From the NCBI RefSeq assembly GCF_002999335.1, contig NW_020312369.1, forward strand, positions 372,001 to 436,000: DNA of 64,000 nt, given 5' to 3'. The number at the start of each line of letters is the position of its first letter. Position 1 is the stretch's first letter. This document shows positions 10,803 through 24,030 of the stretch, in pieces. The notes under the pieces are model-generated. The model was not told where the DNA came from. It did no database searches and saw only the letters and a list, made by a program, of their open reading frames with translations. This DNA comes from Cyclospora cayetanensis (lineage: Eukaryota; Apicomplexa; Conoidasida; Eucoccidiorida; Eimeriidae). The position numbers and the translations under genes are program-made.

Positions 10803-13247
10803 ATGTCGCATAGATCTCTCTTAAGAAGGTGTATCCTTTCCTTGAAACGCCAGTTTCGTAGCGGGTTTGTGTGGGGCACGACGGTGGTTCTACTACTGGT
10901 GATGGGACTGTTGTACTTCCCTGATCCCGTCTATTGTAGGGAGGCTGAGTTTCAGGGAACTAAGAATGAGATGGCTATGGAGGTCTTGGAAGAGACCTGG
11001 CTTACTGAACAAGCCACGGACCCCTATCTGCTCATCTCTGGGGAAGGCATCGATGACCTACACCCCCCCAGTATGTCTTCTAGGCATGATGCAGAAAAAC
11101 GGGCGAGCGTGAAAAGGGCCAGTGTTATCTTCGCTACGTCACTTCTTATTGGTAGCATTCTTACGTTATACGGCGCCACCCTCCGAAAGCGTGCGAAGGA
11201 ACTGGCGCGTGTACAGGGCCGTCAAGCAGCAGTCGACAGAGATGCACTAGAGGCTTCTCAGAAGAAGCATAAAGAGAGTCTGAACTTGTCAAGGGAATTG
11301 GCTGAGCAACTTACAAAGATTAAGTCCGAAATTGAAGCGATAAATGCAGAGACCGAAGCAATCTCAGTAGGTTGGAATGCGAAAGAGCTAAAGCTCATGG
11401 AGCTCCAGAGCCAAGAGACAGTGGAGCAGGCAAAGGCCTCTAGCCAAGCACAGAGTCTAGCGCGCCAGGAAAGAGAGTACGGGGTAAACACAGAGACGCT
11501 GTTGGAGCACTTGAAGTCTAGAATGGAGGGAGAGTCTCCCCGCTCTGTTTTAATGGAAGAGGCATATGATGCGAAGCGCAGGCTTGTGGAGAAAAACAGG
11601 GAGATCTCGAACAAGATTGAGGAGCTGAAGTTATTGGAGCTTAGGTCGGGTCACGGAGTTGCATCCGGTGGGACTTCGCTAGAACAGATCGAGTTCATGG
11701 AAATGCAACTTAAACCCTTGAAGCTGCAGGGACTGGAACATATGGAGCTTAAGGAGGAGAGAGATGGGCTCGCTAAATCTATAGTGGCGAAGGAAGAATT
11801 GAAAGAGGGTCTTTTAGAACGAATAGAGGATCTGGGAAGAGACTTGAATGCCCGGAAGGTAGCAGAAGAGAGTAGGAGGAAAGACATGGAGCAGCAAAAA
11901 CCGAGGATAGATGAGTTAGAGAAACAATATCAAGAAACTAAAGCATCCGTGGATGAACGGAAAAAGCTTATGTCTGGTTTGGCACATAAGTTTGAGACTC
12001 GAAAAGAGAAATTTTTGCGTACGCTGGCCTTGCTGGAGAAGAGAGTTGAGACGGAGGCGAAAAGCCTGCCATGCATAGGAACTTGCAAAGACCCTTGGGA
12101 GGTGCTGAGAAGGAAAGATGAGATAGTGTCTTACGGCCTTCTTTGTGATGCCTTGGAGCAGCACAAGAATTTGGAGGCGAGGGAGAAGCAGCTGGCAGGG
12201 GAGGAAGTAAAGCGCCTCCAAGAGGGGCTAAAGAAGGAGTTGGCAGAATTAGACACCAGTGCAGAAAAGGAGGCGCTGGGCGCTGAGGAGCAGCAGTTCC
12301 TGGAGCAGTGGAAGAAATATCTGAATGCAAACATGCAGGGAGCCCAAGAGAAGGCCCACAAGGAGGCCAGGTACGCGGAAGCAGAGCTGCTACTACTGTT
12401 GAAGACACGCGGTATGGAAGAGTACAAAGCAAGCTTGGCTGTACGAGACTACTTTGGTAATCTTTATAAGGATCACCAGGAAGAAGAGTTCATTGCGACC
12501 AAGCTGCTCCAGGCAAATGCAGCATACGAAGAAAAAAGATTGGCATTGCTGTCCAGTCTGGACCTGGCCTCAAGCCTTGCGCAGGATCGAGACTTGGCAG
12601 AAGAAATTAGGAAGCTTGTCGTACTACGTTCCAAACCGCAAGCGATTGTGGACGAAGAGAAACAGCGACTGGAAGCAGAAATCAAAGAGACGAAGAAAAA
12701 ACGGGATACCGTTTCTAAAAGACGGATGGTTTCACGCAGAGGACTGCAGTCCATAAAAAACTTTCATGACGCTAAGCCGACTGATGAAGAAAGAAATGGC
12801 AACAGGTGCATTTCCTTGAAACTGCGACTCCAGGGGGATTTGACGCTGCTGGATCTCTACACGTTGCGGTTGGAGCGTTTGGAGAGCAAGAAGAAAACTT
12901 TGGACGCAATCTACCCAGACAAGTTGACTCGAGCTAAAGAGGAGTGGGAGGCACTCAGCCAAGATATCCTGGATATTGATGCCAGAGCCCGTGCGGCTGG
13001 AATATTCAACGAGCAGTGCGAAGAAACTGAAACTACGCGTTTATTGAAGGAGCTAGAAGGCTACACTGGTGAAGCCCTTGATATGGAAGGCCTGGCCTTG
13101 TTAGGAGTCATGGACGATCCTAAGTTGTCCGATGATTACCTGCTCAGTGTACCAGAGGTTGGACAATGGAATCTTGTAGAGCTGCTGAAAACTAAGGGAG
13201 GCCACACGTCTGAAGGTGACAGCGTCCTGGATACTGATCGGGCATGA
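10803..13247 (+). CDS. Membrane-anchored coiled-coil protein, paralogue 2
   Basis: I chose the first in-frame ATG, at 10803 (AAAATGTCG context), giving 814 residues. An N-terminal signal anchor, TTVVLLLVMGLLYF, lies at about residues 24-37. A second span, VIFATSLLIGSILTLYGATL, lies near residues 110-130 and is equivalent to the LICGILVVYGATS span of the paralogue at 1379-3790. The remainder is a charged coiled coil; shared landmarks are RLALLSSLDLASSLAQDRDL, SRRGLQS, ISLKLRLQG and LRLERLE. It ends in an acidic DDPKLSDDYLLSVPEV tail, like its paralogue. No introns are needed. The family is unknown to me; an Eimeria-lineage membrane scaffold is one guess. It is transcribed away from paralogue 1, with a retroelement relic between them. 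Confidence 0.8.
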   Translation: MSHRSLLRRCILSLKRQFRSGFVWGTTVVLLLVMGLLYFPDPVYCREAEFQGTKNEMAMEVLEETWLTEQATDPYLLISGEGIDDLHPPSMSSRHDAEKRASVKRASVIFATSLLIGSILTLYGATLRKRAKELARVQGRQAAVDRDALEASQKKHKESLNLSRELAEQLTKIKSEIEAINAETEAISVGWNAKELKLMELQSQETVEQAKASSQAQSLARQEREYGVNTETLLEHLKSRMEGESPRSVLMEEAYDAKRRLVEKNREISNKIEELKLLELRSGHGVASGGTSLEQIEFMEMQLKPLKLQGLEHMELKEERDGLAKSIVAKEELKEGLLERIEDLGRDLNARKVAEESRRKDMEQQKPRIDELEKQYQETKASVDERKKLMSGLAHKFETRKEKFLRTLALLEKRVETEAKSLPCIGTCKDPWEVLRRKDEIVSYGLLCDALEQHKNLEAREKQLAGEEVKRLQEGLKKELAELDTSAEKEALGAEEQQFLEQWKKYLNANMQGAQEKAHKEARYAEAELLLLLKTRGMEEYKASLAVRDYFGNLYKDHQEEEFIATKLLQANAAYEEKRLALLSSLDLASSLAQDRDLAEEIRKLVVLRSKPQAIVDEEKQRLEAEIKETKKKRDTVSKRRMVSRRGLQSIKNFHDAKPTDEERNGNRCISLKLRLQGDLTLLDLYTLRLERLESKKKTLDAIYPDKLTRAKEEWEALSQDILDIDARARAAGIFNEQCEETETTRLLKELEGYTGEALDMEGLALLGVMDDPKLSDDYLLSVPEVGQWNLVELLKTKGGHTSEGDSVLDTDRA

Positions 13248-16200
13248 GGTGGCTGGAAGTGAGCAAGGGTTGAGTTCAACATTTTTCTGGATCTTTGGGA
13301 CGGCGGCAGTCATGCCTAAGTAGACTGCAGCAACAGCTACCTCATACGTGGGAAGCAAGGTGGTGGCAGAGAGCCATCATTTCCACTTGCGCTGTTGATT
13401 TGCCCTCATGAATCTTGTTTGGCCGTTGGCTTCCTCGTCTAAGCTGTAGGCTTTCTACGCAAGACTGTAGAGCGTAGAGGGCTGAAGGAGGCGAAGGCCA
13501 GTGCAGATGACTGTGTATCCAGCGCATTTGAGACCTCAAGTGATGTAAAGAAGGCTAGTACCTATGGAGCTGCCCTGCGTTCCGGCATTGAACGGCAGAG
13601 ACTAGCGCTATTTCATTTGTACTGGGAAGGTCAGCGCTGTTGTAATGCTATTGTAAGATATATATCCTGAATGCAGGTGGGCTGGCAGCTAACAAGACGC
13701 GCAAATGCCTGCTCTTTTTCACTCCGAGCACAAGGCCTCTTACCTTTTAACTACCTGTTCCTGGCAATCCCCGGCACTGCACGGTATAGCGAGCTTCTCA
13801 TCATTTCACGTGCAGTGAATTTTTCTACGAGGCCTTTTACGGAGGACGACCACAGTTATTCAGAGCCTTTTCTCACACCAGCCGTCTCAACACTTTTCAG
13901 CGTGTTTTTTGAGCATCCATTGGTCACTTTTATCCAGCTGCAACCGTCCCCAAGGGAAATGCTACAGTTTCCCACTGGCTGGGAGGGGGCCAAAAGCTCG
14001 AGCACTGCTTATCGAGATGGCCTCTGTACCTGTGTCTCCCAAAGCAACTTTTCTAGACAGGTTTTTGCCATTGTTTCTTGATTTGTAATCGATATTCCCT
14101 GCTTTCGTGTAGTGGCACACCAGTGAAAAGTAGTGCACCGCGGATGTGAGAGTTAGGACCAACCTCGGGCCGCTGGTTAAAGGCCTCGAATCCTCGAGCT
14201 TTCGATAAGCCCAATTGCGAACTGAGGATTGAAGCGTGAAGGCACAGAAACTGAGGGAGCTCTGGGAGAATACTTAGCTGGCTTTCTGTCTTTCCCACAG
14301 CTTGGGCAGTGGCGAGCCGCACTAAAGCCGCTCGATCCCGCTTTATCTAAATCCACACCATCAGAGCTGCTTTTTGTTTCGTCTTGCTAAGGGATCATGA
14401 AGGGTATGTATGTTCCTCCTCCGGTTTCTTCTCGGGGACTGCACACATCTGTTTTGGCGGAGGGATCGGGCTGTGAGGAGCTAACATTCAGTGCCATCTA
14501 CGTGTCTGCTTGCGACATCGGGTGCATCTACCAAGCCCTACACTACAGCAAGCCCGAAATTCTGAGCGGTGAATTCTTGTTCTCGTTTCAAAATCTTTTG
14601 ACTGAATCATTTTAGTAAGGGGATGATGTGGCTGAAATTTCTTTCCCTCTTCAGCATCTGGCCTCGAACAAACCCCTCTTGCGCCGAAGTGGCCTCAATC
14701 TGCTGTTCTTGTACTCTGTGAAATCGCCACTATATTATGCTGCCGCACCACCGGACTGTGGCACTGCAACAGCCGATCTAAACAACCCAAACGAGAGAGG
14801 AATGGAATCCGTCCTTGAGGGTGTGGAGTGGCAAACCCACAGCCAGACGGGATCGAAACCTGTCCATCTATAAGGTTCTTAATTTGGGGGCATCAAATAA
14901 GCTTTTTCTAGATATCCTGGTGGGTATGCCTGAATGTAATGAGCAAGTAATAAGGAGGGGATTGGTCATGGCAATAAACAAACCGCGCTAAGCATGGCAC
15001 CGTATTCCTACCTATTTTTTTTGTATGAGTATTTAGTCGAAAAGAAACACGCACTTGAATAGCTCGCAACTTCATTTCCGATGCAAAGGAGCTTACTCTT
15101 AGTTGGTTATGGCATCTATCTACGGCTGCGTACCGCGCCAAAAGGCCTAGTAAAAGACTTGTGCAAGGAGGGATGAGCGAAGCCGGCGAACTATAGCTGC
15201 CCTTTAGTGGACTGATACTATCGATTGCGCTTCCAGCTCTTTTTCTTGCAGGTGAAGGCGCTTTTCAAGCTCTTACACCAAAGGATTTGGAGGCCCTATG
15301 TGCTCGAAGACTCAGCCCATACAGCGGATTTACACACATGTATGCGAGGGTCTTGCACGACAACAATAACTATGGGGGAATGTGATTATACGGTCATCGT
15401 TTTAGGCTTATTTTATTATCCCATACCTAGGGGTAATACTGCAAGTAAGCTACAAAGACAGGATGCAAGGATGAGCAAGTGACATGAACACTTCAGCAAG
15501 GTGCTTGTGGTATCAGTGGCACCAGATTTATTGCGCAGGGAGTTATTTATTGCAATCACAGCTTCAACTGCACTCTGTGAAGTTAGCCGCGCTCTTGTCT
15601 CGTTTTATACATCCCTTATGCATGAGCTTGTCCCTGTGGCGTGTGGAGATAGTGGTTTTCAACACAGTGTAAAGTAGGGGAATAATCGATAATTAATATT
15701 AAATAAGAAAGTGCATGCTTCCATGTGCTTTTTAGAGCTAATTACGGTGTTAGCTGCTTTCTGTTTTGAGCCGTCAACTTTTGCACTTTTTCACAGAAAA
15801 AGGCTGCGAACGTTCTTCAGTGTAAGCAGCCAAATTTATTAGGCACTATTATAAGCAATGAGTGAGAACTTGGGTCCTTGAGAATCTATGTGAGGAAACT
15901 TCCCGCAGCCCCTAAACCTTTTGAAAGCGTCAGGCTGTCCGTGGAGCTCAGTCGTGTATGCAATTCTGTTTGATTTTACGTTCCAAGGTATTTGAACAGC
16001 ATGTTGCTAAACAATGCATGCTTTGCGTTTTCTCTTTTTAACTACGGTGTAAAGTCATTAGGGAAAGAGGAACTAAAGGAGCTGGTTAGCTTCGAGAGAG
16101 ATTTTTCTTTGGGAACCCAGCGGATGGCTCACAAGCCTAGGGATAGGGATACAGAGCAGCTCAACATTATTCCAGCATACCGAGCACTTCAAAGGCTAAA

Positions 16201-16765
16201 GTGGCGTCAATATCTCGGGACATGGCTAGGGGATCAAAAGGGTGGAAAATGCGTGGTTGCCCACAATTGCTTCATGGAACTGCACCGGTCACTCCGTGAG
16301 TGCCGTACCCCATGGTGTAAGGAGGTTACGGTTTAGCATCGAGCCATCAGCTGTAGCATTTTTGAGAATAACATGGCTGTGTGGGCTTGAGCCAATTGAG
16401 AAATGATTTATATGTTACGGGAGTGCGGTGCAACCAGGGGCGTCCAGTTAGTGCAAAAGATAGGCACATTCTTGAGGAGACCCTCTGCTCTTTCAGGCCC
16501 TAGTTTCGCTTTAACTGATAATTACCAGGAGGGTTTTACATACACTTGGGCCACTGGGGAAGCTATTCCACCGATGTTCTAAACAGTGGGGCTGGCTAGG
16601 AGCGCGGGCTCCCTTCGTGCGGAATGCGGGCAGCAAATGCATGGAGCCGGCAAACAGCACGCAGAACGCCGGCAAATTCGACGCACACTTCACTGCAGCA
16701 GCAGGAGCAACAGAAAATGCCCCTCAACTCACCCAAAGCGTAGTACTGAGCTCATAGAATTGGCA
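13248..16765. other. Gene-poor intergenic stretch
   Basis: About 3.5 kb without a coding frame I can support. Open frames up to 136 residues occur (for example 13671-14081 and 15992-16336), but none shows a domain, signal peptide plus cysteine pattern, or paired splice sites. Composition resembles the retroelement-bearing part of the window, so eroded mobile DNA is likely. Around 15670-15700 the sequence is strongly AT-rich. Confidence 0.45.
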
Positions 16766-17005
16766 CGATACGGATATATTGCTAGCTGTCCCTTTTCTGG
16801 CTTACCCAATTATCCAAAAGCTTCTAAACTCATTTGGGCATATAATGATGAGTAGAGAGTGTAGTAACTTCGGCAGGTAGACGACGTATGCAGCACAAAA
16901 GAGCAGCCACCATTGACTTGCTCCTTTGTAAAATGTACAAGCCACAAGGATCGCCAGCGTTGTTAGATCTCGGGGCACAAAGGGAGGAAGGTAGAAATGA
17001 AGTAC
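16766..17005 (+). repeat. Dispersed repeat R2, copy 2
   Basis: Same orientation as 9052-9310. It shares the GATACGGATATATTGCTAGC start, GCAGCCACCATTGA, CCACAAGGATCGC and the closing GGGAGGAAG block. It lies immediately upstream of the second pol relic but on the opposite side relative to pol polarity, so the two R2 copies cannot both be the same internal part of one element without rearrangement. Confidence 0.6.
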
Positions 17006-17219
17006 CAAATGACCTGACAATTAAAAATACAGACGGCCTAAGAAAACGAAAGTGCTTGCAGATTGTATCAGCCGGTTAAAGATGTACCTCGCCTTACACC
17101 ACACAGAAGCGAGAGACGATTCCTTCAAAAATCATTTTTATTGAAGGTTACCTGGGGGCTCTACTCATGCAATCGAAGTCGCCTGACTGCAAGGATTAAA
17201 GTGAAAGACCCACCGGCGC

Positions 17220-18640
17220 GGCTTGCAAAATTGTCAAGTATTGCTTATACCACTTGACTCTAATTGTAAAATGGATCTGCTTTCCCATGAACCAGCTTAC
17301 AAGTAGAATGTGCGTATCCAGTTATAACGCCGGCAATATGCGGGCGGCTTAGCAGAGCAGAAGAATAATTCAATTTCGAGCATGCATCCCGTCTTACTGG
17401 CCCTGCAACAGCTCCCTTACCAGGGAACTGCCTCGAACGTTGAGCCTTAAGAAAATCAGCAATGGGCAAATAGCCAAGGAGTTCACGGATGTGAATTTAG
17501 GTAGTGTGCCAGCAGGCTGGCCGCCTGCCGGTCGTCCCGCGCACCGCATTTTGCGGACTCCCGAGTTGCCTCCACGCAATGCCTTAGGAGGTCAAAACCC
17601 CACAGTAAAGAGAAAGTGAGGCGCAAGCGGATAATTTGACGTAAAACGGAAAAGTGCAGGGACCCATCAGAGCGTCTAGACACAACTCTATGTTATTTCC
17701 GGAAAAGGATGTGAGGTGGCCCAAGTGATTTAGCGTCAAGCTCCAAGCAGAAGTTATTGTGGGGGGAAGTGTCCGATGCCTAGTGCTACCGCTCTACTTG
17801 ACAACCCACACAGATCAATTGTCTGCTCGGTATTTGACCTGGCAGAGACCTTCCCACAAACGCCCATTCATCCTGAGTCATGAGAGATATAAAAATGTCT
17901 TCTCACATTCATTCACAAACTCAAGGATACCTGTATTCCGTTTGGGCTTGTGGAAGTCCCGGCTGAACTACAGCCACAAGCTAATCAGAGTTTCAATGAG
18001 CCCAAGAAGGAGGGCTGGATGGTGTCTACATGGACGACGTCCATGTCTCCACCCAAAACATTCAAAATCGTTTACTGCAAAGGGGGTAAGCAGTGCCATA
18101 TGAAGGTACACAAGTTTTTGCTTTTTTAAGAGTAAGCTTCTTTCTGGACTTCCATACTTTTATTGCATAAGTTAAGTCAGATCCGGCAAAGTTGAAGCAG
18201 TCTAGGCGTAGCTTTTACCTAATCGCACTTGCAAGGATGCTGCAAGAATATACAGGCTCGTATCTTGTTATCGAAGCTTTATTCCTGGATATCTCGGATC
18301 GCTACTCCTTTGACTAATCTACTGCAGTCTTTAACCTGGATAGAGGAGACTGACGCTGCAACAAGGACGCGTTGCGGCCGCCTAACTACTTCTCCAACAC
18401 TGTTGCTGCCCGCCCATGAGTGCCACTTTTCCTCTCAACGGAAGCTAGTGATGCAGCTGTGGGTGTCACTCTCTTCCAACAGGCGATTACTTAGCCATGA
18501 CACCAAAGTATTGCTTCTTATTGTCATCGATTCATCAAATCAAGCAGCGGTATCCAGTAGGAAAATAAGAGCTTTCTGCGGTGTTGCGGACTATTTAGAA
18601 ATCACAGCAGGATTAATGGAGTTGTCCTTTAGCTAATCCG
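17220..18640 (+). pseudogene. Second gypsy-type pol relic (protease to RNase H), inverted
   Basis: Plus-strand remnant homologous to the minus-strand relic at 5.2-8.8 kb. A retropepsin-like piece at about 17240-17305 reads LDSNCKMDLLSHEPAYK. The linker at 17400-17640 contains ISNGQIAKEFTDV and VPAGWPPAGRPAHRI, the usual run-in to a gypsy RT. RT remnants are an IPFGLVEVPAELQ block at 17935-17973 and, in another frame, YMDD followed by VHVST at 18027-18053. RNase H remnants are SLTWIEETDAA near 18330 and EASDAAVGVTLFQQ at about 18441-18482, frameshifted from the preceding LLLPA segment. Stops and frameshifts are numerous. No integrase or clear flanking LTRs were found for this copy. Confidence 0.72.
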
Positions 18641-20470
18641 ACCGACCGCCAGTCTGTGATGTACAAACTAATTACATCGGTACTCCCCTCCGCAGCGCCG
18701 TTCTGCGCAAAGCACAAGATCATGCCCTTTGGAGCCGTAGTGAGATTCAAATTACATTAGAAAATATCTCCTGGTCTTCTTACTGGCATGTCCTGCGACC
18801 CGCAGCTAACGAGTGTTCACAATCACGCTTAGATTGTCAGCAGTTAAAGCCGCAAAGTCGTCCTGAGCTCCCCCCTTTTGCAAAGACCTCCAGTTTCTGA
18901 AAGGATTTGGACTACTGTGACTATGTGATTTAATGTTGGACTAGAGGATATCAAGGTTAAAGACAGCATCTACGTCGTTGTCGGCAAACTCCACATGAAT
19001 GCCAGTTTCATCTCTTACTCCAGCTTTGCCACGGTTCAGAAAGTCACCCAACAAATCTGAGCCCATGCCTAAAAGCTTTACGGCTTTTCAGGAATATATC
19101 TCCGGAAAGAGAACGGAATTTTGTTAGTGCCTTCTGATGTGCCTTCATGACCCGCCTAGACATTGGCCAGGTTGTGGCAAATGCGAACCAGCCTGAGGCA
19201 GACGCGTAGGCAGAACACGCCCACCGCACTCTTCTTCGATTTGGGGGACTCTACGCTCACGCCCCCCATTAGCTTGGCATGCTTTTCTTCCTTATACCCA
19301 GTGGGTACATAATGCAGCAGTGCACTTGTCTATGTCCCCTCATCTGCATCCCCGGTATACACTGCGGAGCCCCTGCCGTAGCTGGGCCTGGACCTGGTGG
19401 GGCAGGGTAAGTAGCCACTTTTAGCAGCAAAGAAATATAGGAAGTAGCCCAATAGTGCACGCAAATGTATGGGCGAAAACGCCACCACATGGAATGGCTT
19501 GCGGCCAGGTGGCTGGAGACATTTGCGAATCCCTCGCCACTTAGTGCTTCTTTTACTCTGTCAATTTTCCCTCTAAAATTTGGATATGCCACAAATCTAT
19601 ATATGAAGGTTTTTAATAAATTTTCTAGAACGAACTAATTGGCGGATTTTGCCGCGCAGCCAAGTGATCCGTGTAGCTGCCGAGGATCCCCAAGAAGCCG
19701 TAGATGTGCTAGGTATCAGGATTCTTGAGTGTTGTGGACAAATTGAACGGGAACTTCTGGTGGAAAGGGATAAAAGCTGCCATCCTAATTGGCTGACGGA
19801 GGAGCACCTGCAATGTTTGTTGCCCCCAAGAGACTTCGCGGCTCTGTTTGGTAACAACGCTAGTCGCAATGGATGGTATTCCTCGCGTTCCTTGGTGGTT
19901 CTTCCCAGTGCACGCGTTGCCTGGAAGGGCTACCGTCGACATCAAATTTATACGCTAACACTCTCAGCCGTCATGCCTCTAAATGGTTGCGTATGCCGCT
20001 TTTGGGTCTTGGAAATAAGCTATGCTGCGTGCACTGGCAGTTCTTATATGCACACATTGCTCTATACTATAGGCACGGAAGCACTTCTGGGTCAAAGTAT
20101 ATTTCGTTTTTCTCTAGATATCATACTTGTGGCTATGTTGTGTTGTGTTAGAAGGCTTGAACATTCGAGCGCTCAGATGAGGGCAAGCCATCGCGCTACC
20201 GCGGTCATGTAAGCTTGGTCTTTCGGTTGTTCTGTTTCGCTTTTCTGCTTGCCGGGGGACTGGCGATAGGGCGAGAACTTTTTTGGTGTCGTGCAAGACA
20301 GTTGTTATCGATGAACGGCTACAGAACACGATGGAATGTAGTTTGAATTTGGCGGGTGGTGGAAAGGGAGATGCTGCAAGCTGAGATGCACCTAAAAGCT
20401 TTCTGCCCCACAAGGTATATTTAGCAAAGAAATAGCGAGAAACTGGCTAATTGGTGTATCCATTCGAAAT
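18641..20470. other. Gene-poor stretch beyond the second pol relic
   Basis: An integrase would be expected here if the second relic were complete, but I see no DDE-type or GPY/F signature on either strand. The longest open frame (19649-20212 plus) lacks an ATG at its opening and has no recognisable domain. I regard this as eroded non-coding or mobile-derived DNA. Confidence 0.4.
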
Positions 20471-20471
20471 G

Positions 20472-21032
20472 TGTTACACAATACAAAATATTGTTAGTAT
20501 AGCACAGCCAAATACAACGTTTTGTACTAGTGGGTCATGCTATGTGGAGCTCCTTGTGAATTCCGGGAGTGCTCCGGGTGGAGCTTCTCGCAACCTAATC
20601 TCCCCTGTCATCTCAGGAACGTGGAGGAGCGCTTCCTGGGGAAAGACCGATTCTCCTGAGAACGATCAATAACCTTTTAAGGTTTGTTTTGAGATATAAG
20701 TTAAGTAATTGCCTACGAAGTGTTCAGAGTTACGTAGATATTGGATGGAGCCGTACTACCCCATCCTTCCCCTGCGCATACCCCTCAGCGTTCTGATGTG
20801 AGGGGAGAGGGGCAGATAGGGTCAGTATAGATTCACCCTCCAAGCACTTTGAGTAATCACAGGTAGTCTCACACTGCATGCAGCGCACACGCACCCAAAG
20901 TTGCGTCTTGTTTTATCGAGCTAGCGACACTGCAATAATACGAGATACGAATTGACAAACTAGTTGGTCAATTTTTATTCACTCTTGGCCAAATGAATGT
21001 AGTATAATGCAAGGTGTTGAAGTGTAACTCAG
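20472..21032 (+). repeat. LTR-like dispersed repeat, copy D
   Basis: Best-preserved right half of the family: TTATCGAGCTAGCGACACTGC, then GACAAACTAGTTGGTCAA, TTATTCACTCTTGGCCAAA, and TGTAGTATAATGCAAGGTGTTGA. A possible LTR-like pair of ends is TGTTACAC at 20472 and GTGTAACTCA at 21023-21032, which are near inverted complements. That would give a repeat of about 560 bp. The left boundary is an inference; the shared blocks are directly visible only from about 20690. Confidence 0.5.
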
Positions 21033-21063
21033 CCTGCTGCAGCGGAAGTGTACAATGGTTTAA

Positions 21064-21081
21064 TACACAACTAGTTGTGTA
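21064..21081. repeat. Perfect 18-bp palindrome
   Basis: TACACAACTAGTTGTGTA is its own reverse complement. It lies about 30 bp beyond the right edge of LTR-like copy D and reuses the ACTAGTTG string found inside that repeat. Function is unknown. Confidence 0.85.
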
Positions 21082-22151
21082 CAGGCTGCACTTGCATTAT
21101 TCGGGCGAGAACCCGGTTTGACTGACAGGGAGAGTGGTGGCACGATTAATAATGCACATAACAAATCTCCACCATGCCCCTATCTTGTAGGGTTTGAGGT
21201 GCTGTGGACCGCTTCAGAGGGCGCAACTGTAGAAAGTTACAACCTACATCCACCGCGGTTACAATTTCTTCACTGGAGGACGCTGTTGCTAAGCCAATGT
21301 GTTACACCAGCAGAAGTAACGAGACTGGTATCTCAGTATGAGCTAGGCATGCGATTCCGCGTCAGGCGTTTGGCTATAGGGCTCAGGGTCACTTAGTAGT
21401 GTCTTACACTTCCTTTTTAAGGGGATGCTGCAAAGCTGAGGTGTCTATCTAAAAGGGAGCAAAAGTGGAGTGCTAGAAGTAATAGCTTGTTCTGTCCCTG
21501 ATCATTTTCGTACAGTTTGTCTTATTAATGGTCCTTCGGGTATCCGCTGCTGTCACTGCATGCTGCAGAGGATGGACAACCGCGAGCCGGAAGCGCGGCA
21601 GCAGGCCACGAGTCTGCAAGGGGGGATGGGGTAGTCGTTCCTGATTAATCTTTTCGAATATTTCCCCCCTTCCCTTCCGTGGAATGTCTTTTTACTATAT
21701 GTTTCTATTCATCGCCTTACTACATAGTTGGATTGCTCTGTGCTGTCTCTCATGCTGCCCCTGGTCCGTCACGGTGTACGCACCGCAACGCTGGGGCTTC
21801 TGCAGATACAGCTACAGACAAAAACTGCGTTAAAGCAACGTTTATTCATCTTGCGCAGCTTCTTGGCTAGGACGGGCCCCGACGCTGCTTCTGCAGCACA
21901 AGCCGTAGCGGCAGGCTCACCGCGAGAAACGGAACTTGAAGGGCGCTTATATAGCAACAGTACCAATAGCACCACAAGAAGGGACACTACAAGTGGTTCC
22001 CTCCGAGGTTTGACAGCACCCGCAGCAGGAGCAGCAGTGGTCTGGAAGCTTTGTGCGGGGAGCTTGGAACAGCGTCGGCAGTAGCAACTGTAAAGCCGTA
22101 CTAGCACAACCACCGGAGGGGCAAGGCAACAACAACACGATTTTTGCTGTC
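21082..22151. other. Upstream region of RAB2
   Basis: Contains open frames on both strands (for example 21728-22084 plus) without domains. CAG/CTG-type triplet runs begin to appear from about 21870, marking the change from the repeat-poor to the repeat-rich part of the window. It should contain the RAB2 promoter and 5' UTR. Confidence 0.45.

Positions 22152-24030
<1,879 letters not shown>

Noticed and set aside
15992..16336. 114-residue open frame that could be a gag remnant
   Set aside because: Position upstream of the second protease relic is suggestive, but there is no zinc knuckle or capsid-like pattern and no match to the other copy.
17080..17180. Possible inverted LTR-like fragment (TGTGGTGTAAGG on the minus strand)
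   Set aside because: Only about a dozen bases match copy C convincingly; the rest is too divergent to call.
19649..20212. 187-residue plus-strand open frame
   Set aside because: The opening codon is not ATG, there is no domain, and no integrase motif is present even though it follows the second pol relic.
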